Shown: positions 18,261-27,790, counted from the first letter of the stretch. The stretch is 64,000 bases of DNA from Armatimonadota bacterium (GCA_026392115.1 JAPLCQ010000038.1:20853-84852), one strand, 5' to 3'. Made by a program: numbers and translations. Notes: a model not told the origin generated them from the sequence alone.

Positions 18261-18794
18261 CTAGTACCCGTATTCGGTCAGGAACTCCGCGAAGCCCTCG
18301 ATCTCGTCATCAGCCAGCGGCGATCCATCAGCGTCCTCGTCGTCCTCCTCGTTGTCATCGCAGCAGGCGCTTCGGAACTCCGACCGCAGGGCCTGGGCGT
18401 ACTCCGAGTCGCCGGAGATCAGGTCGGCCGCCTTGCCGATCCACTCGACCTTGTAGTGGCCGGCGAGGCCGTCATTGTAGAGCTTCTGCGCCACCGGCAT
18501 GGCCGCGTCGCCGGACGGAAGCCCCGGCCGAGCCGCGGCAAGCGCCGCCACGACCTCGGGGCCGCCTTCCCGGGGCGCCATGCAGCTCGCGGCGTCCACG
18601 CAGAGCAGGAAGCCCACCATCTCGTCGGCGGTGTCGAACCATACGAACGCGCCCATGCCGCTGCCGCAGAAGGCGGGCGGCGCATCGCAGTACTGGTAGT
18701 AACCGTAGCGGCCCGGCTCGAACGGACGGCTATGGGCCTCCTCCAGCGGATCGAGCTCAGGACCAACGTCGTTCTGCATCTCACGTCCCTCCAT
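18261..18794 (-). CDS. hypothetical acidic, Cys-containing protein
   Basis: Start MEGREMQNDVGPELDP at 18794 (alternative 18779); upstream extension of the 387-aa ORF runs through tRNA genes and is not credible. Confidence 0.55.
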   Translation of the reverse strand: MEGREMQNDVGPELDPLEEAHSRPFEPGRYGYYQYCDAPPAFCGSGMGAFVWFDTADEMVGFLLCVDAASCMAPREGGPEVVAALAAARPGLPSGDAAMPVAQKLYNDGLAGHYKVEWIGKAADLISGDSEYAQALRSEFRSACCDDNEEDDEDADGSPLADDEIEGFAEFLTEYGY

Positions 18795-19183
18795 AGTGAT
18801 CTGCGGGGCCTTGGCGCCCCTGCTGGCGATGTTACTCGCGCATACCCGCCGAAACCGGAAAGCCGAACGGGCAGTAGTCCGCAGAAACCTGAATCTCCAC
18901 GCAGGGGCTGCCGACTGTTTGGCGTCATGACCGGCGGTCGACGTCAGATGCGCTACACGAGCGACATGCAAGGGCCGCGGCGGTCCTCTCTGCGCACAGC
19001 TTCGTTCGCCGAGGACTGGGTCACGAGCCGGCGCACCCCTCGGCTTGCGTCGGGTCCAACCGTGACCGCCAAACACACGGTATGCCGACCCAGCCGACCC
19101 CATCGCCACCGGGCAGTCGGGTGATGGAGGTCTGTGGTGGGATGCATTGCGCTGCCGGACATGGTATACTCTCCTGTCAGCGC

Positions 19184-19259
19184 GCGCTCGTAGCTCAGCG
19201 GATAGAGCGACAGGTTGCGGACCTGTAGGCCGGGGGTTCGAGTCCCTCCGGGCGCACCA
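19184..19259 (+). tRNA. tRNA-Arg (GCG), CCA encoded
   Basis: Acceptor GCGCTCG/CGGGCGC, TAGCTCAGCGGATAGAGC D-arm, anticodon loop TTGCGGA, GGGGGTTCGAGTCCCTC T-arm, ACCA. Confidence 0.95.
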
Positions 19260-19289
19260 ACCTTGATCCGCCCCACCAGGCGGATGCAA

Positions 19290-19362
19290 GCCCTCGTAGC
19301 TCAGTGGATAGAGCTGGGGCGTCCTAAGCCTTGAGTCGGGGGTTCGACTCCCTCCGAGGGCG
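19290..19362 (+). tRNA. tRNA-Arg (CCT)
   Basis: Acceptor GCCCTCG/CGAGGGC, anticodon loop GTCCTAA, GGGGGTTCGACTCCCTC T-arm; CCA not encoded. Confidence 0.93.
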
Positions 19363-19411
19363 CTTTCACCACATGGCGAGCAGCACGGTGCTGCCGCCAT
19401 GTCTGTGTCGC

Positions 19412-19496
19412 GGAGGGGTCGCATAGTGGTCTAGTGCGCCCGCCTCGAAAGCGGGTAGGCCGCAAGGTCTCGCGGGTTCGAATCCCGCCCCCTCCG
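19412..19496 (+). tRNA. tRNA-Ser (CGA), class II with long variable arm
   Basis: Acceptor GGAGGGG/CCCCTCC, anticodon arm CCCGC-CTCGAAA-GCGGG, long variable arm, GCGGGTTCGAATCCCGC T-arm. Confidence 0.93.
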
Positions 19497-19518
19497 CTCC
19501 CCTTCCCCCGTCGCGTTT

Positions 19519-19539
19519 CCTCGCGTTTCGCGGGGTTCT
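19519..19539 (+). terminator. possible terminator after the tRNA cluster
   Basis: CCTCGCG-TTT-CGCGGGG followed by TTCT. Confidence 0.45.
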
Positions 19540-19583
19540 ACCCCTCTTGGTGAAACCGTCATGCGCGCCTGTGCGTAGGACAA

Positions 19584-19604
19584 CTTGATTCTGGTACACT
19601 CAAG
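19584..19604. promoter_or_regulatory. HAIR-type operator (HspR-binding inverted repeat)
   Basis: CTTGATT-CTGGTAC-ACTCAAG: one mismatch to the published CTTGAGT-N7-ACTCAAG architecture; upstream of dnaK in an operon that encodes HspR. Confidence 0.88.
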
Positions 19605-19711
19605 TCACGCTATACGGCGAGGCTAATACGGCGGCGACCGGAGCCTGTGCGCCTGCACGATCTGAGCGTCGGGTTCCACAACCAATCGCCGCGCCTGGGA
19701 GGAGCATCGAG

Positions 19712-21538
19712 ATGCCAAAGACCGTCGGTATTGACCTCGGCACCACCAATTCTGTTGTCGCGGTCCTGGAAGGTGGCGAGCCCACCGTCATCGCGAACGC
19801 TGAAGGCAGCCGGCTGACCCCGTCGGTCGTCGGCTTCTCCAAGTCCGGCGAGCGGCTCGTGGGAGCAGGCGCCAAGCGCCAGGCGATCGTGAACCCGGAC
19901 CGCACGATCATCTCCATCAAGCGCAAGATGGGCGCCGGCGACACCGTTCGCATCGACGACAAGAGCTACACCCCCGAGCAGATTTCGGCCATGGTGCTGC
20001 AGAAGCTCAAGGCCGACGCTGAGTCCTACCTGGGCGAAACCGTCGACTCCGCCGTCATCACGGTGCCGGCCTACTTCAACGACGCCCAGCGAACCGCCAC
20101 AAAGACCGCCGGCGAGATCGCCGGGCTGAAGGTGCTCCGCATCATCAACGAGCCGACGGCGGCCGCTCTGGCCTATGGGCTCGACAAGAAGAAGAACGAG
20201 ACCATCCTCGTGTTCGACCTTGGCGGCGGCACGTTCGATGTGTCGGTGCTCGAGGTGGGAGATGGCCTCTTCGAGGTGAAGTCCACCGCCGGCGACACAC
20301 GCCTGGGCGGCGACGACTGGGACGCACGGCTCGTGGACTACATGGCTGCCGAGTTCAAGAAGGAGCACGGCCTCGACCTTAGCAAGGACCGCCAGGCCAT
20401 GCAGCGCCTTCGCGAGGCCGCGGAGAAGGCCAAGATCGAGTTGTCGAACGTGGTCCAGGCCAACGTTAACCTGCCGTTCATCAGCGCCTCGCCTGACGGC
20501 CCGGTTCACCTCGACATGAACATCACCCGCGCGAAGTTCGAGGAGCTGACCCGCGATCTGGTTACCCGCTGCGAGGTGCCCTTCAAGCGCGCCCTGTCCG
20601 ACGCGAAGGTGACCCCCGGTCAGTTGGACGAGATCGTGCTCGTCGGTGGCTCAACGCGAATGCCCATGGTTCAGGATCTGGTCAAGCGCCTGGGCGGTGG
20701 CAAGGAGCCCAACAAGAGCGTGAACCCGGACGAGGTCGTGGCCATCGGCGCCGCGGTTCAGGCGGGCGTCCTGGCGGGCGAGGTGAAGGATGTCGTCCTA
20801 CTCGACGTCACTCCCCTCTCGCTGGGTATCGAGACCCTTGGCGGCGTCTTCACTCGGCTGATCGATCGCAACACGACGATCCCCGTCCGCAAGTCCGAGA
20901 CCTTCTCCACCGCCGACGACGGCCAGACCACCGTCCATGTGAAGGTCTTCCAGGGCGAGCGGGAGATCGCGGCGCACAACACCGCCCTGGGCGACTTCGT
21001 CCTGACCGGTCTGCCGCCCGCCCCGCGCGGCGTGCCCCAGATCGAGGTGACCTTCGACATCGACGCCAACGGCATCGTGAATGTCAGCGCCTTGGACAAG
21101 GCCACCAAGAAGCAGCAGTCGATCACGATCACCGGCTCCAGCAAGCTGGACGACCGCGACATCGAGCGGATGGTCCAGGAGGCGGCCGCCCACGCCGAAG
21201 AGGACAGGCAGGCGCGCGAGACCGCCGAGAAGACCAACAAGGCCGACCAGTTGGCCTACCAGACCGAGCGCACCCTGAAGGACTTGGGCGGCAAGGCGCC
21301 CGGCGACGACAAGCTGCGGATCGAGACGATCATCGAGAACCTGCGCGCAGCGATCAAGGAGAACAACCTCCCCGAGATCGAGCGGCTCTCCGAAGAGCTC
21401 CAGCAGGCCAGCTACGCTCTCAGCGAGAAGGCCTACAAGGAGACCGCCGGATCGGCCGGTCCCGACGGCGCCGCCGATGGCGCGGGCTCCGCTCCGCCTC
21501 CCTCCGACGACGTGATCGACGCCGAGTTCAAGCAGTAG
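19712..21538 (+). CDS. dnaK: molecular chaperone DnaK
   Basis: [74 protein letters not shown]. Confidence 0.98.
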   Translation: MPKTVGIDLGTTNSVVAVLEGGEPTVIANAEGSRLTPSVVGFSKSGERLVGAGAKRQAIVNPDRTIISIKRKMGAGDTVRIDDKSYTPEQISAMVLQKLKADAESYLGETVDSAVITVPAYFNDAQRTATKTAGEIAGLKVLRIINEPTAAALAYGLDKKKNETILVFDLGGGTFDVSVLEVGDGLFEVKSTAGDTRLGGDDWDARLVDYMAAEFKKEHGLDLSKDRQAMQRLREAAEKAKIELSNVVQANVNLPFISASPDGPVHLDMNITRAKFEELTRDLVTRCEVPFKRALSDAKVTPGQLDEIVLVGGSTRMPMVQDLVKRLGGGKEPNKSVNPDEVVAIGAAVQAGVLAGEVKDVVLLDVTPLSLGIETLGGVFTRLIDRNTTIPVRKSETFSTADDGQTTVHVKVFQGEREIAAHNTALGDFVLTGLPPAPRGVPQIEVTFDIDANGIVNVSALDKATKKQQSITITGSSKLDDRDIERMVQEAAAHAEEDRQARETAEKTNKADQLAYQTERTLKDLGGKAPGDDKLRIETIIENLRAAIKENNLPEIERLSEELQQASYALSEKAYKETAGSAGPDGAADGAGSAPPPSDDVIDAEFKQ

Positions 21539-21543
21539 TCCTG

Positions 21544-21583
21544 CCGCGCGCGGGAGCCGCTCCAACACGGCTCTCGCGCGCGG
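21544..21583 (+). other. intercistronic 16-bp RNA hairpin between dnaK and dnaJ
   Basis: CCGCGCGCGGGAGCCG-CTCCAACA-CGGCTCTCGCGCGCGG, one G-U pair, no U-tract. Confidence 0.75.
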
Positions 21584-21640
21584 GGATGGCCCAGAAGCGC
21601 GCGGCAACGGCCTTTACCGTGCCGGGATGGGAGGCGCCAC

Positions 21641-22642
21641 ATGAACTCGCCTCAGTACAAGGACTACTACGCGATCCTCGGGGTGAGCCGCCAGGCCGAC
21701 GAGAAAGAGATCAAGGCGGCGTACCGGAGGCTTGCCCGGAAGTACCATCCCGACGTCAACCCCGGTGACCAGGCGGCCGAGGAGCGCTTCAAGGAGATCA
21801 GCGAGGCCTACGAGGTGCTGGGTGACGCCCACAAGCGATCCCAGTACGAGAGCTTCGGTGAGCAGTGGAAGCGCGCCAGCCAGTCTGGAGTGCGGCACCC
21901 ACAGGGGGCCGGACCCATGCCGGGCGGGTTCGACCTCGGCTCAGGGCTGTCGGACCTCTTTGAGACCCTCTTCGGCGGCGCCGGCAACGGCCGCGCCAAT
22001 CGCGCCTCGGGTCGCGGCGAGGACGTCGAGTACGCCATCGAAGTCACGCTGGAGGACGCGCTCAAGGGTGTCTTGAAGGAGATTTCGCTGGTGCTGGAGG
22101 ACGTCTGCTCAGGGTGCGGCGGGGTCGGCGCCCCGCGGCGCGGTCGCGGGGCCATCGACATCGGGGGCATTTGCACCCGGTGCCATGGGAACGGGCGCGT
22201 CACCCGGACGCAGCGGATCAACGTGAAGGTGCCTGCCGGCATCGAGGAGGGGCGCCGCCTGAAGCTCGCGGGCCAGGGCGCGTCCGGAGCCGACGGAGTG
22301 CGCGGCGATCTCTACCTGGTGGTGAAGGTGCGTGATCACGCGACCTATGAGCGCAACGGCAAGGATCTGACGACCAACGCGGACGTTCCCTATACGCTGG
22401 CGGCGCTGGGTGGCGAACTCGCCGTGGCGACGCTGCAGGGCTCGCGTACCCTTACCGTGCCTGCAGGTGTGCAGAGCGGGCAGCGAATCCGCATTTCCGG
22501 GCAAGGCATGCCCGGTCAGGACGGGCGCAGCGGCGACCTCTATGTCCGAGTGAAGGTCACCGTGCCGAAGGATCCCTCACCGCGTGAGCGCGAGTTGCTG
22601 AAGCAGCTGGCGGCCCTTCGCGGCGACACTGTGCGGGGCTGA
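21641..22642 (+). CDS. dnaJ: DnaJ co-chaperone with reduced zinc-finger region
   Basis: DYYAILGVSRQADEKEIKAAYRRLARKYHPDVNPGD J domain with HPD; only CSGCGG and CTRCHG Cys motifs; C-terminal substrate-binding domains present. Confidence 0.93.
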   Translation: MNSPQYKDYYAILGVSRQADEKEIKAAYRRLARKYHPDVNPGDQAAEERFKEISEAYEVLGDAHKRSQYESFGEQWKRASQSGVRHPQGAGPMPGGFDLGSGLSDLFETLFGGAGNGRANRASGRGEDVEYAIEVTLEDALKGVLKEISLVLEDVCSGCGGVGAPRRGRGAIDIGGICTRCHGNGRVTRTQRINVKVPAGIEEGRRLKLAGQGASGADGVRGDLYLVVKVRDHATYERNGKDLTTNADVPYTLAALGGELAVATLQGSRTLTVPAGVQSGQRIRISGQGMPGQDGRSGDLYVRVKVTVPKDPSPRERELLKQLAALRGDTVRG

Positions 22643-22649
22643 CGGCGAT

Positions 22650-22967
22650 GTGTCAAAGGTTTGTAATGTGATGTTAAGAGACCAAGACGAACCGGTCTAC
22701 ATGATCAGCATAGCGGCCCAGCTCACGGGACTGCACCCGCAGACCGTGCGCCTCTACGAGCGAATCGGTCTGGTGCAGCCGCGCCGGATCAGCAACAAGA
22801 ACCGCCTGTATTCGGACTCGGACATCCTGCGGCTGCAGCAAATCCGCCGGTTCACGCAGGAGATGGGTGTCAACCTGGCCGGTGTCGAGATCATCCTTGA
22901 GCTTCTCAAGCGCATCGAGAAGCTTCAGGACGACATTGAGGAGATGCGGAGCCGGCAGACGCCATAG
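22650..22967 (+). CDS. hspR: MerR-family heat-shock repressor HspR
   Basis: YMISIAAQLTGLHPQTVRLYERIGLVQPRRISNKNRLYSDSDILRLQQIRRFTQEMGVNLAGVEIILEL directly after dnaJ. Confidence 0.93.
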   Translation: MSKVCNVMLRDQDEPVYMISIAAQLTGLHPQTVRLYERIGLVQPRRISNKNRLYSDSDILRLQQIRRFTQEMGVNLAGVEIILELLKRIEKLQDDIEEMRSRQTP

Positions 22968-23049
22968 CCCCGCCATGTCCGCGGGAGTGCTCAGGGGGCG
23001 GCTACGGGCCATTGACAGGCCTCGTGGCCGCCCCTATTGTATTGGTCCG

Positions 23050-24633
23050 CTAGTGACGGAAGTGACGTCGCCCGGTGTAGACCATGGCGATCCCGCATGC
23101 GTTGCAGAGCTCGATGGTCTCCTGGTCGCGCTTGGAGCCGCCGGGCTGGATAATCGCCTTGATGCTGGCGTCGGCCGCGGCCTGCGGACCGTCGTTGAAC
23201 GGGAAGAAGGCGTCCGACGCCATTACGGCGCCCTGGGCCAGCGCACCCGCCTGCCCAACCGCCAGCCGAACAGACTGCACCCGGTTCATCTGGCCGGCGC
23301 CCACGCCCACCAACCGCCGATCGCGCGAGAAGACGATCGCATTGGACTTCACATGCCGAACGATGCGCCACGCGAAAAGCAGTTCGGATAGCTCCTCGGC
23401 GGTAGGCGTTCTCTCCGTCACGCAGGTGAGGTCGTCGGCTCCGAGAACCACAGTGTCGCGGTCCTGCACCAGAAGGCCACCCACGACCGACCGCATATCG
23501 ACGCCGAACGCGTTGTCTCGCCAACCCTCGAGGCTGCCAAGCTCCAGAACCCGTACATTGGCGCTCCACGCCTTGGCTTCGGTCAGGATCTTGTAAGCGT
23601 CGGGTTCGTAGCTCGGAGCCGCGATCACTTCGAAGAAACTGTTCTTCTCGGTTATGACACTTGCCGTTTCGGCGTCCATGGGCCGGTTGACGGCCAGTAT
23701 CCCGCCGAATGCCGAGACCGGGTCGGCCTCGCGCGCTAGACGGAACGCCTCGGACAGAGTCGGCCGCATGGCCACGCCGCAGGGGTTCATGTGCTTGACG
23801 ATGACCGCTGCAGGCGCCTCGTCGAACTCCTTCACGGCCTCGATCGCTGCGTTTGCGTCGGCCAGGTTGTTGAACGAGAGCTCCTTGCCGTGCAGGACCC
23901 GCGCCCGCGCGACGCAGGGCTCGGAGGCGCCGGGCATTGCGTAGAACGCCGCCGACTGGTGCGGGTTCTCACCGTAACGGCAGATGCGATCCAAAGTGCC
24001 CGAGATGGCGAGTTCGGCGGGGTACTTCGTCTCGGGGTCCAGGCGAGCGCCGAGGTACTGCGAGACCATGGCGTCGTAAGCGCCGGTATGTCGGAAGGCC
24101 TTCACGGCCAGCCGTCGCCGGAGCTCAAGCCCGGTGCGACCCTCGCGGCCGTCCATCTCCTCAAGCACCGCCGCGTAGTCGGCCGGATCTACCACGACGG
24201 TGACGTCGGCATGGTTCTTGGCCGCGCTGCGCACCATGGCCGGGCCGCCGATATCGATGTTCTCGATGGCGTCCTCCAGCGTGCAGTCGGGCCGTGCGGT
24301 GGTCGCCGCGAAGGGGTAGAGGTTCACGCAGACGAGGCCGATGCCGGGGATCCCTGCATCGGCGATGGCAGCCATATGCTCAGGCAGGTCGCGGCGCGCC
24401 AGGATACCGCCGTGTACGGCGGGGTGCAGCGTCTTGACGCGGCCGTCCAGCATCTCGGGGAAGCCTGTTGCCGCACTGACGTCGGTGACCTCCAGCCCGG
24501 CCGCGCGAAGCGCCTTGGCGGTGCCGCCGGTCGAGAGGATCGTCACGCCGCGAGCCGCCAGCCCGGCGGCGAAATCGGCCAGCCCCTCCTTGTCGGAGAC
24601 GCTGATCAACGCCCGGTCGATTCTTCCGTCCAT
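23050..24633 (-). CDS. purH: bifunctional AICAR formyltransferase/IMP cyclohydrolase
   Basis: RALISVSDKEGLADFAAGLAARGVTILSTGGTAKAL, NLYPF, GENPHQSAAFY, KHMNPCGVA, SDAFFPFNDG, AIIQPGGSKRDQETIELCNACGIAMVYTGRRHFRH. Confidence 0.97.
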   Translation of the reverse strand: MDGRIDRALISVSDKEGLADFAAGLAARGVTILSTGGTAKALRAAGLEVTDVSAATGFPEMLDGRVKTLHPAVHGGILARRDLPEHMAAIADAGIPGIGLVCVNLYPFAATTARPDCTLEDAIENIDIGGPAMVRSAAKNHADVTVVVDPADYAAVLEEMDGREGRTGLELRRRLAVKAFRHTGAYDAMVSQYLGARLDPETKYPAELAISGTLDRICRYGENPHQSAAFYAMPGASEPCVARARVLHGKELSFNNLADANAAIEAVKEFDEAPAAVIVKHMNPCGVAMRPTLSEAFRLAREADPVSAFGGILAVNRPMDAETASVITEKNSFFEVIAAPSYEPDAYKILTEAKAWSANVRVLELGSLEGWRDNAFGVDMRSVVGGLLVQDRDTVVLGADDLTCVTERTPTAEELSELLFAWRIVRHVKSNAIVFSRDRRLVGVGAGQMNRVQSVRLAVGQAGALAQGAVMASDAFFPFNDGPQAAADASIKAIIQPGGSKRDQETIELCNACGIAMVYTGRRHFRH

Positions 24634-24673
24634 TCCATTGCTCCTTCCCCGCCGGCCTGCCACAGACGAACAA

Positions 24674-24772
24674 GCGCCCGGACAGCCGCGGTCAACGGTT
24701 GCCCAGGCGCTCGGCAGTCCAAAGCGGGCGCTTCCCCGGGGTCGTCCCCGCTACGCGCCAGTCACGCCCGCC
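24674..24772 (-). ncRNA. ZTP/ZMP (pfl) riboswitch
   Basis: Minus strand GGCGGGCGTGACTGGCGCGTAGCGGGGACGACCCCGGGGAAGCGCCCGC...GCGCCTGGGCAACC...CCGGGCGC: conserved GUGACUGGCG, outer P1 GCGGGCG/CGCCCGC and GCGCCUGGGCAA 3' domain; 40 nt upstream of purH start. Confidence 0.92.
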
Positions 24773-24788
24773 GTTTGTTGTCTGTTCG

Positions 24789-24818
24789 ATTATGGGCAGA
24801 AGCGGCCCCATGCGTCAA
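24789..24818 (-). promoter_or_regulatory. sigma70-like promoter for the ZTP riboswitch-purH transcript
   Basis: Minus strand TTGACG-N18-CATAAT ending ~17 nt before riboswitch P1. Confidence 0.65.
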
Positions 24819-24842
24819 GGCCGACCAGACCCCAAGAGGGTG

Positions 24843-25844
24843 TTACTTTGCCGCCTCCGTCTGGGCGATGAGCGGAGTGATCGCCGCGTCGAGCGCCGCC
24901 TCGCCCGCGCCGATGTCGACCTTGTCAAAGAGGTACCAGCGCTCGACGTACTCGACGGTCGCGCCCGGCGCCAACTTGGTCAACGGGCCCGTGGACTCCA
25001 CCTCCATGAAGGATCCCTTGGTGAAGGTCTCGCAGTTGCAGCCCGAGTCTGGGTACGAGGCGCCCTCCTTGTAGCCAAACCGCTTGACGAAGAGGCGCCC
25101 GGCGTTGGCGTAGGCGGCCCAGCCCTGCTTGTTGGCGATGCCAATCTTCTGCGCGAAGTTCGCCTTGTCGTCCGTCTTAAGGCAGAGGTACTTCTTGCCG
25201 ACGGTCCAGCGTGCGTCCGTCAGGTCGGTGTAGTGCCAGAGCACCATCGGGCGCGCGGGAAGGACATAGTCGTCGTGGGACTTGAAGGGTTCCTGCGGGA
25301 GGATCGTGACGCCGCCGCCCGCCACAATGGTCAGCGCCCAGGGCGCCAGCTCGACGTCCCAGACGCCTGTGTTCGTCAGCCGGTGCGTGACGGTCACCTG
25401 AGTGCCGGTAGCGGCCAACTCCACCTGCATCTCCTTCCGGATGCCTGTGCCGGGCTCGACCTTCTGGGTCAGCTTGATGCCCGTCGCGCCTACCGGGGCG
25501 AAGGCAACGGGGTCGTTGTCCGGAGAGTAGCTGCGCGGCTTGACCTCGGGGGCGTGCCAGAGGCGGTGGCCTCCCAGCGGCTTCCAACTCCCCCACTCGG
25601 TCGTGACGGTATCAGTGGGCATCTCTGCGAAGTTGTTGGGCCCGCCCGCCAGCGCATAGCGGATCACGCGTGGGCCGACGTTGGTGGTGACGATCACTTC
25701 TGCCGTCCCGTTGCTGAGCCGGTAGCAGTCGGGTAAGTTTAGATAGTTTACTTTCTCCAAGGTCACATCTCCTCTGGCTCCTAGAGCCAACACCCCCAGG
25801 CCTACAAGCCCGACCAGTCGTAACGCGGCCACGCCAACGTGCAT
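24843..25844 (-). CDS. exported DUF4380-like protein
   Basis: Signal peptide ...LVGLGVLALGARGDV; CYRLSNGTAEVIVTTNVGPRVIRYALAGGPNNFAEMP...WKPLGGHRLWHAPE resembles aldose-epimerase-fold DUF4380 proteins. Confidence 0.6.
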   Translation of the reverse strand: MHVGVAALRLVGLVGLGVLALGARGDVTLEKVNYLNLPDCYRLSNGTAEVIVTTNVGPRVIRYALAGGPNNFAEMPTDTVTTEWGSWKPLGGHRLWHAPEVKPRSYSPDNDPVAFAPVGATGIKLTQKVEPGTGIRKEMQVELAATGTQVTVTHRLTNTGVWDVELAPWALTIVAGGGVTILPQEPFKSHDDYVLPARPMVLWHYTDLTDARWTVGKKYLCLKTDDKANFAQKIGIANKQGWAAYANAGRLFVKRFGYKEGASYPDSGCNCETFTKGSFMEVESTGPLTKLAPGATVEYVERWYLFDKVDIGAGEAALDAAITPLIAQTEAAK

Positions 25845-25849
25845 CGCGA

Positions 25850-26518
25850 TCAGCCTCCTGGTTCCATCGTGCGCTCGGGCAGTATCCGCACGCGCCCGTC
25901 GGACAGCAAAATCCGTCCAGCCGCGAAGAGCGCCACGGCGCGGGCATAGGCGGCGTGCTCCTGCGGTAGGACCCGAGCGGCGAGCGTCTGCGGAGTGTCG
26001 TCCTCCTCCACCGGCACCGTTGTCTGCAGGACGATGGGACCGTGGTCATACACCTCGTCCACCATGTGGACCGTACAGCCGCTCACCTTCATACCGGAAC
26101 CCAGGACCGCGCGGTGGACATGCTCTCCGAACATGCCCTTTCCTCCGAAGAGAGGCAGAAGCCCCGGGTGCACATTGAGGATGCGGCCCCTGTACGCTCG
26201 GACTACCTCCGCCGGCAGCAAGCGCATATAGCCCGCCAGGCAGACGAGGCCAATCGACTGCGTCTCCAGCGCACCGAGGAGCTGCGCGGCATAGGCCGCC
26301 GGGTCCGACGCAGGACGCACCACCAGGGTCTCGATGCCCTGCTCCCGCGCCCGGACCATGGCCGGAGCCTCGTCTCGGACGCCGAGGACCAGGGCAACCG
26401 CGGCATCCGCCGTCCCGTTGCGGCAGGCATCGATGATGGCCTGCATATTGCTGCCGCGCCCGTGACCGGAGACCATCACGGCGATACGCACGCCGCCCTC
26501 CCGCGGTGAACCCTGCAC
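25850..26518 (-). CDS. purN: phosphoribosylglycinamide formyltransferase
   Basis: RIAVMVSGHGRGSNMQAIIDACRNG, GYMRLL, GRILNVHPGLLPLFGGKGMFG, SGCTVHMVDEVYDHGPIV. Confidence 0.95.
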   Translation of the reverse strand: MQGSPREGGVRIAVMVSGHGRGSNMQAIIDACRNGTADAAVALVLGVRDEAPAMVRAREQGIETLVVRPASDPAAYAAQLLGALETQSIGLVCLAGYMRLLPAEVVRAYRGRILNVHPGLLPLFGGKGMFGEHVHRAVLGSGMKVSGCTVHMVDEVYDHGPIVLQTTVPVEEDDTPQTLAARVLPQEHAAYARAVALFAAGRILLSDGRVRILPERTMEPGG

Positions 26519-26794
26519 TGGCCTGCCCCGTTTCCCAGGCGCTACGCGTGACCACGCCTGCCCGATCCGACCGGATCGCTCCCGCCATTATAGGCCGCTA
26601 CAGCGCCTCAGTCAAGCGTTCCGATGGCCGGGCTCGGCGCTTCCAGGAGCCTCAACACGGGCGCGCGCCTATATATGTGTCGCGCGGGCACGCGATTCTC
26701 GGTGATCGCGCGCGAATCGGTGCAACAAACGGCCCGCCGGATTGTCACATGCACTGTTCGAGACCATCCACCATCCAGTTCGGAGGATCTAGCG

Positions 26795-27790
26795 ATGACG
26801 ACCAACACCAAGCAAGACGACCGACAAGCTGGAACGATCTCCCAGGAGGCAGGAATGGACTGTGACAGAGTGTGGGATCTGCTCTCCGTCTACGCTGACG
26901 GCGAGGCTGATGCCAACGAGACGGCGATTGTCGAAGAGCACATCGCGTGCTGCACGACCTGCGCCCGAGACCTCGAGTTCATGCGGGGCACTTCCGCCGC
27001 CGTGCAGGCCGAGACGCAGGTCGCTCCCCCGGCTGCCATGCGGCAGGCCATCCTCAACGCGACGATCTACAAGCCGACCATGCAGGAGCGCTTCGCTTCC
27101 GCGATCCGCCGCTCCTTCTCCCAGTCGCCCGTACGGTACGGCGCACTGGCCACCGCCGGCGCCGCGGCTGCCCTGACGCTCACCGCGATCCGCCCCGGCT
27201 TCACCCCCGGCCTCATCCCGGCAACCGGTGTTGCGCAGACGCAGGTTGCCGCTGACGCGGAGCCAGGCGTGCTCGAGGGCCTGGGTCTTGAGGATCTGAT
27301 GCCGAACTCAATGCCCGGCATGGCCTCTCGCCAGTCCGGAACCGGCGCCGTTCTCCGCACCCGCCGGACCGCGGTGGCAGCCGCAGGACGCGACGGATCG
27401 ACGCTCATGAGCCGCACCGCCGCGGTCCGCAACGGCCACCCGATGCCGAGTGTGAGCATTCCGGCCGGCACCGGCCTGGATGACGTCGACGTCGACGAGA
27501 GCGCCGCCGGACAGGACGAGATGGCCGCAGTCGCCTCGCCCGCCATGACCGCCGAGCCCTCTCTTGAGCCCGCCGCAGCCCCTGTGAGCGTGCCCACGGT
27601 GACCGCATCGATGGCCCCGCGCATCGTTTTGGCGGCATCCACCGGCGCCGTGAACGCAGGGCAGATCGCCACGCTGGCCGACATGAGGAAGAGCCTGAAC
27701 CGCAGGGCCAACAGTCTGAGCGCGGCCGATCTCCGGCAGCAGGCTCGCGACGGCCAGGTTCGGATCGATCTGATCAAGGGAAGCTTCTAG
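26795..27790 (+). CDS. zf-HC2 (anti-sigma-like) protein with long low-complexity C-terminus
   Basis: MDCDRVWDLLSVYADGEADANETAIVEEHIACCTTCARDLEFMR (H-x3-C-x2-C); Ala-rich segment, then ~180 aa disordered-looking tail; CGGAGG SD. Confidence 0.75.
   Translation: MTTNTKQDDRQAGTISQEAGMDCDRVWDLLSVYADGEADANETAIVEEHIACCTTCARDLEFMRGTSAAVQAETQVAPPAAMRQAILNATIYKPTMQERFASAIRRSFSQSPVRYGALATAGAAAALTLTAIRPGFTPGLIPATGVAQTQVAADAEPGVLEGLGLEDLMPNSMPGMASRQSGTGAVLRTRRTAVAAAGRDGSTLMSRTAAVRNGHPMPSVSIPAGTGLDDVDVDESAAGQDEMAAVASPAMTAEPSLEPAAAPVSVPTVTASMAPRIVLAASTGAVNAGQIATLADMRKSLNRRANSLSAADLRQQARDGQVRIDLIKGSF

Noticed and set aside
19184-19362. Two similar tRNA genes as a possible repeat or integration scar
   Set aside because: They are distinct tRNA-Arg isoacceptors (GCG and CCT); no integrase, direct repeat or foreign genes adjoin them
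18795-19424. N-terminal extension of the 18261..19424 minus-strand ORF
   Set aside because: Runs antisense through two tRNA genes; a start at 18794 or 18779 is far more plausible
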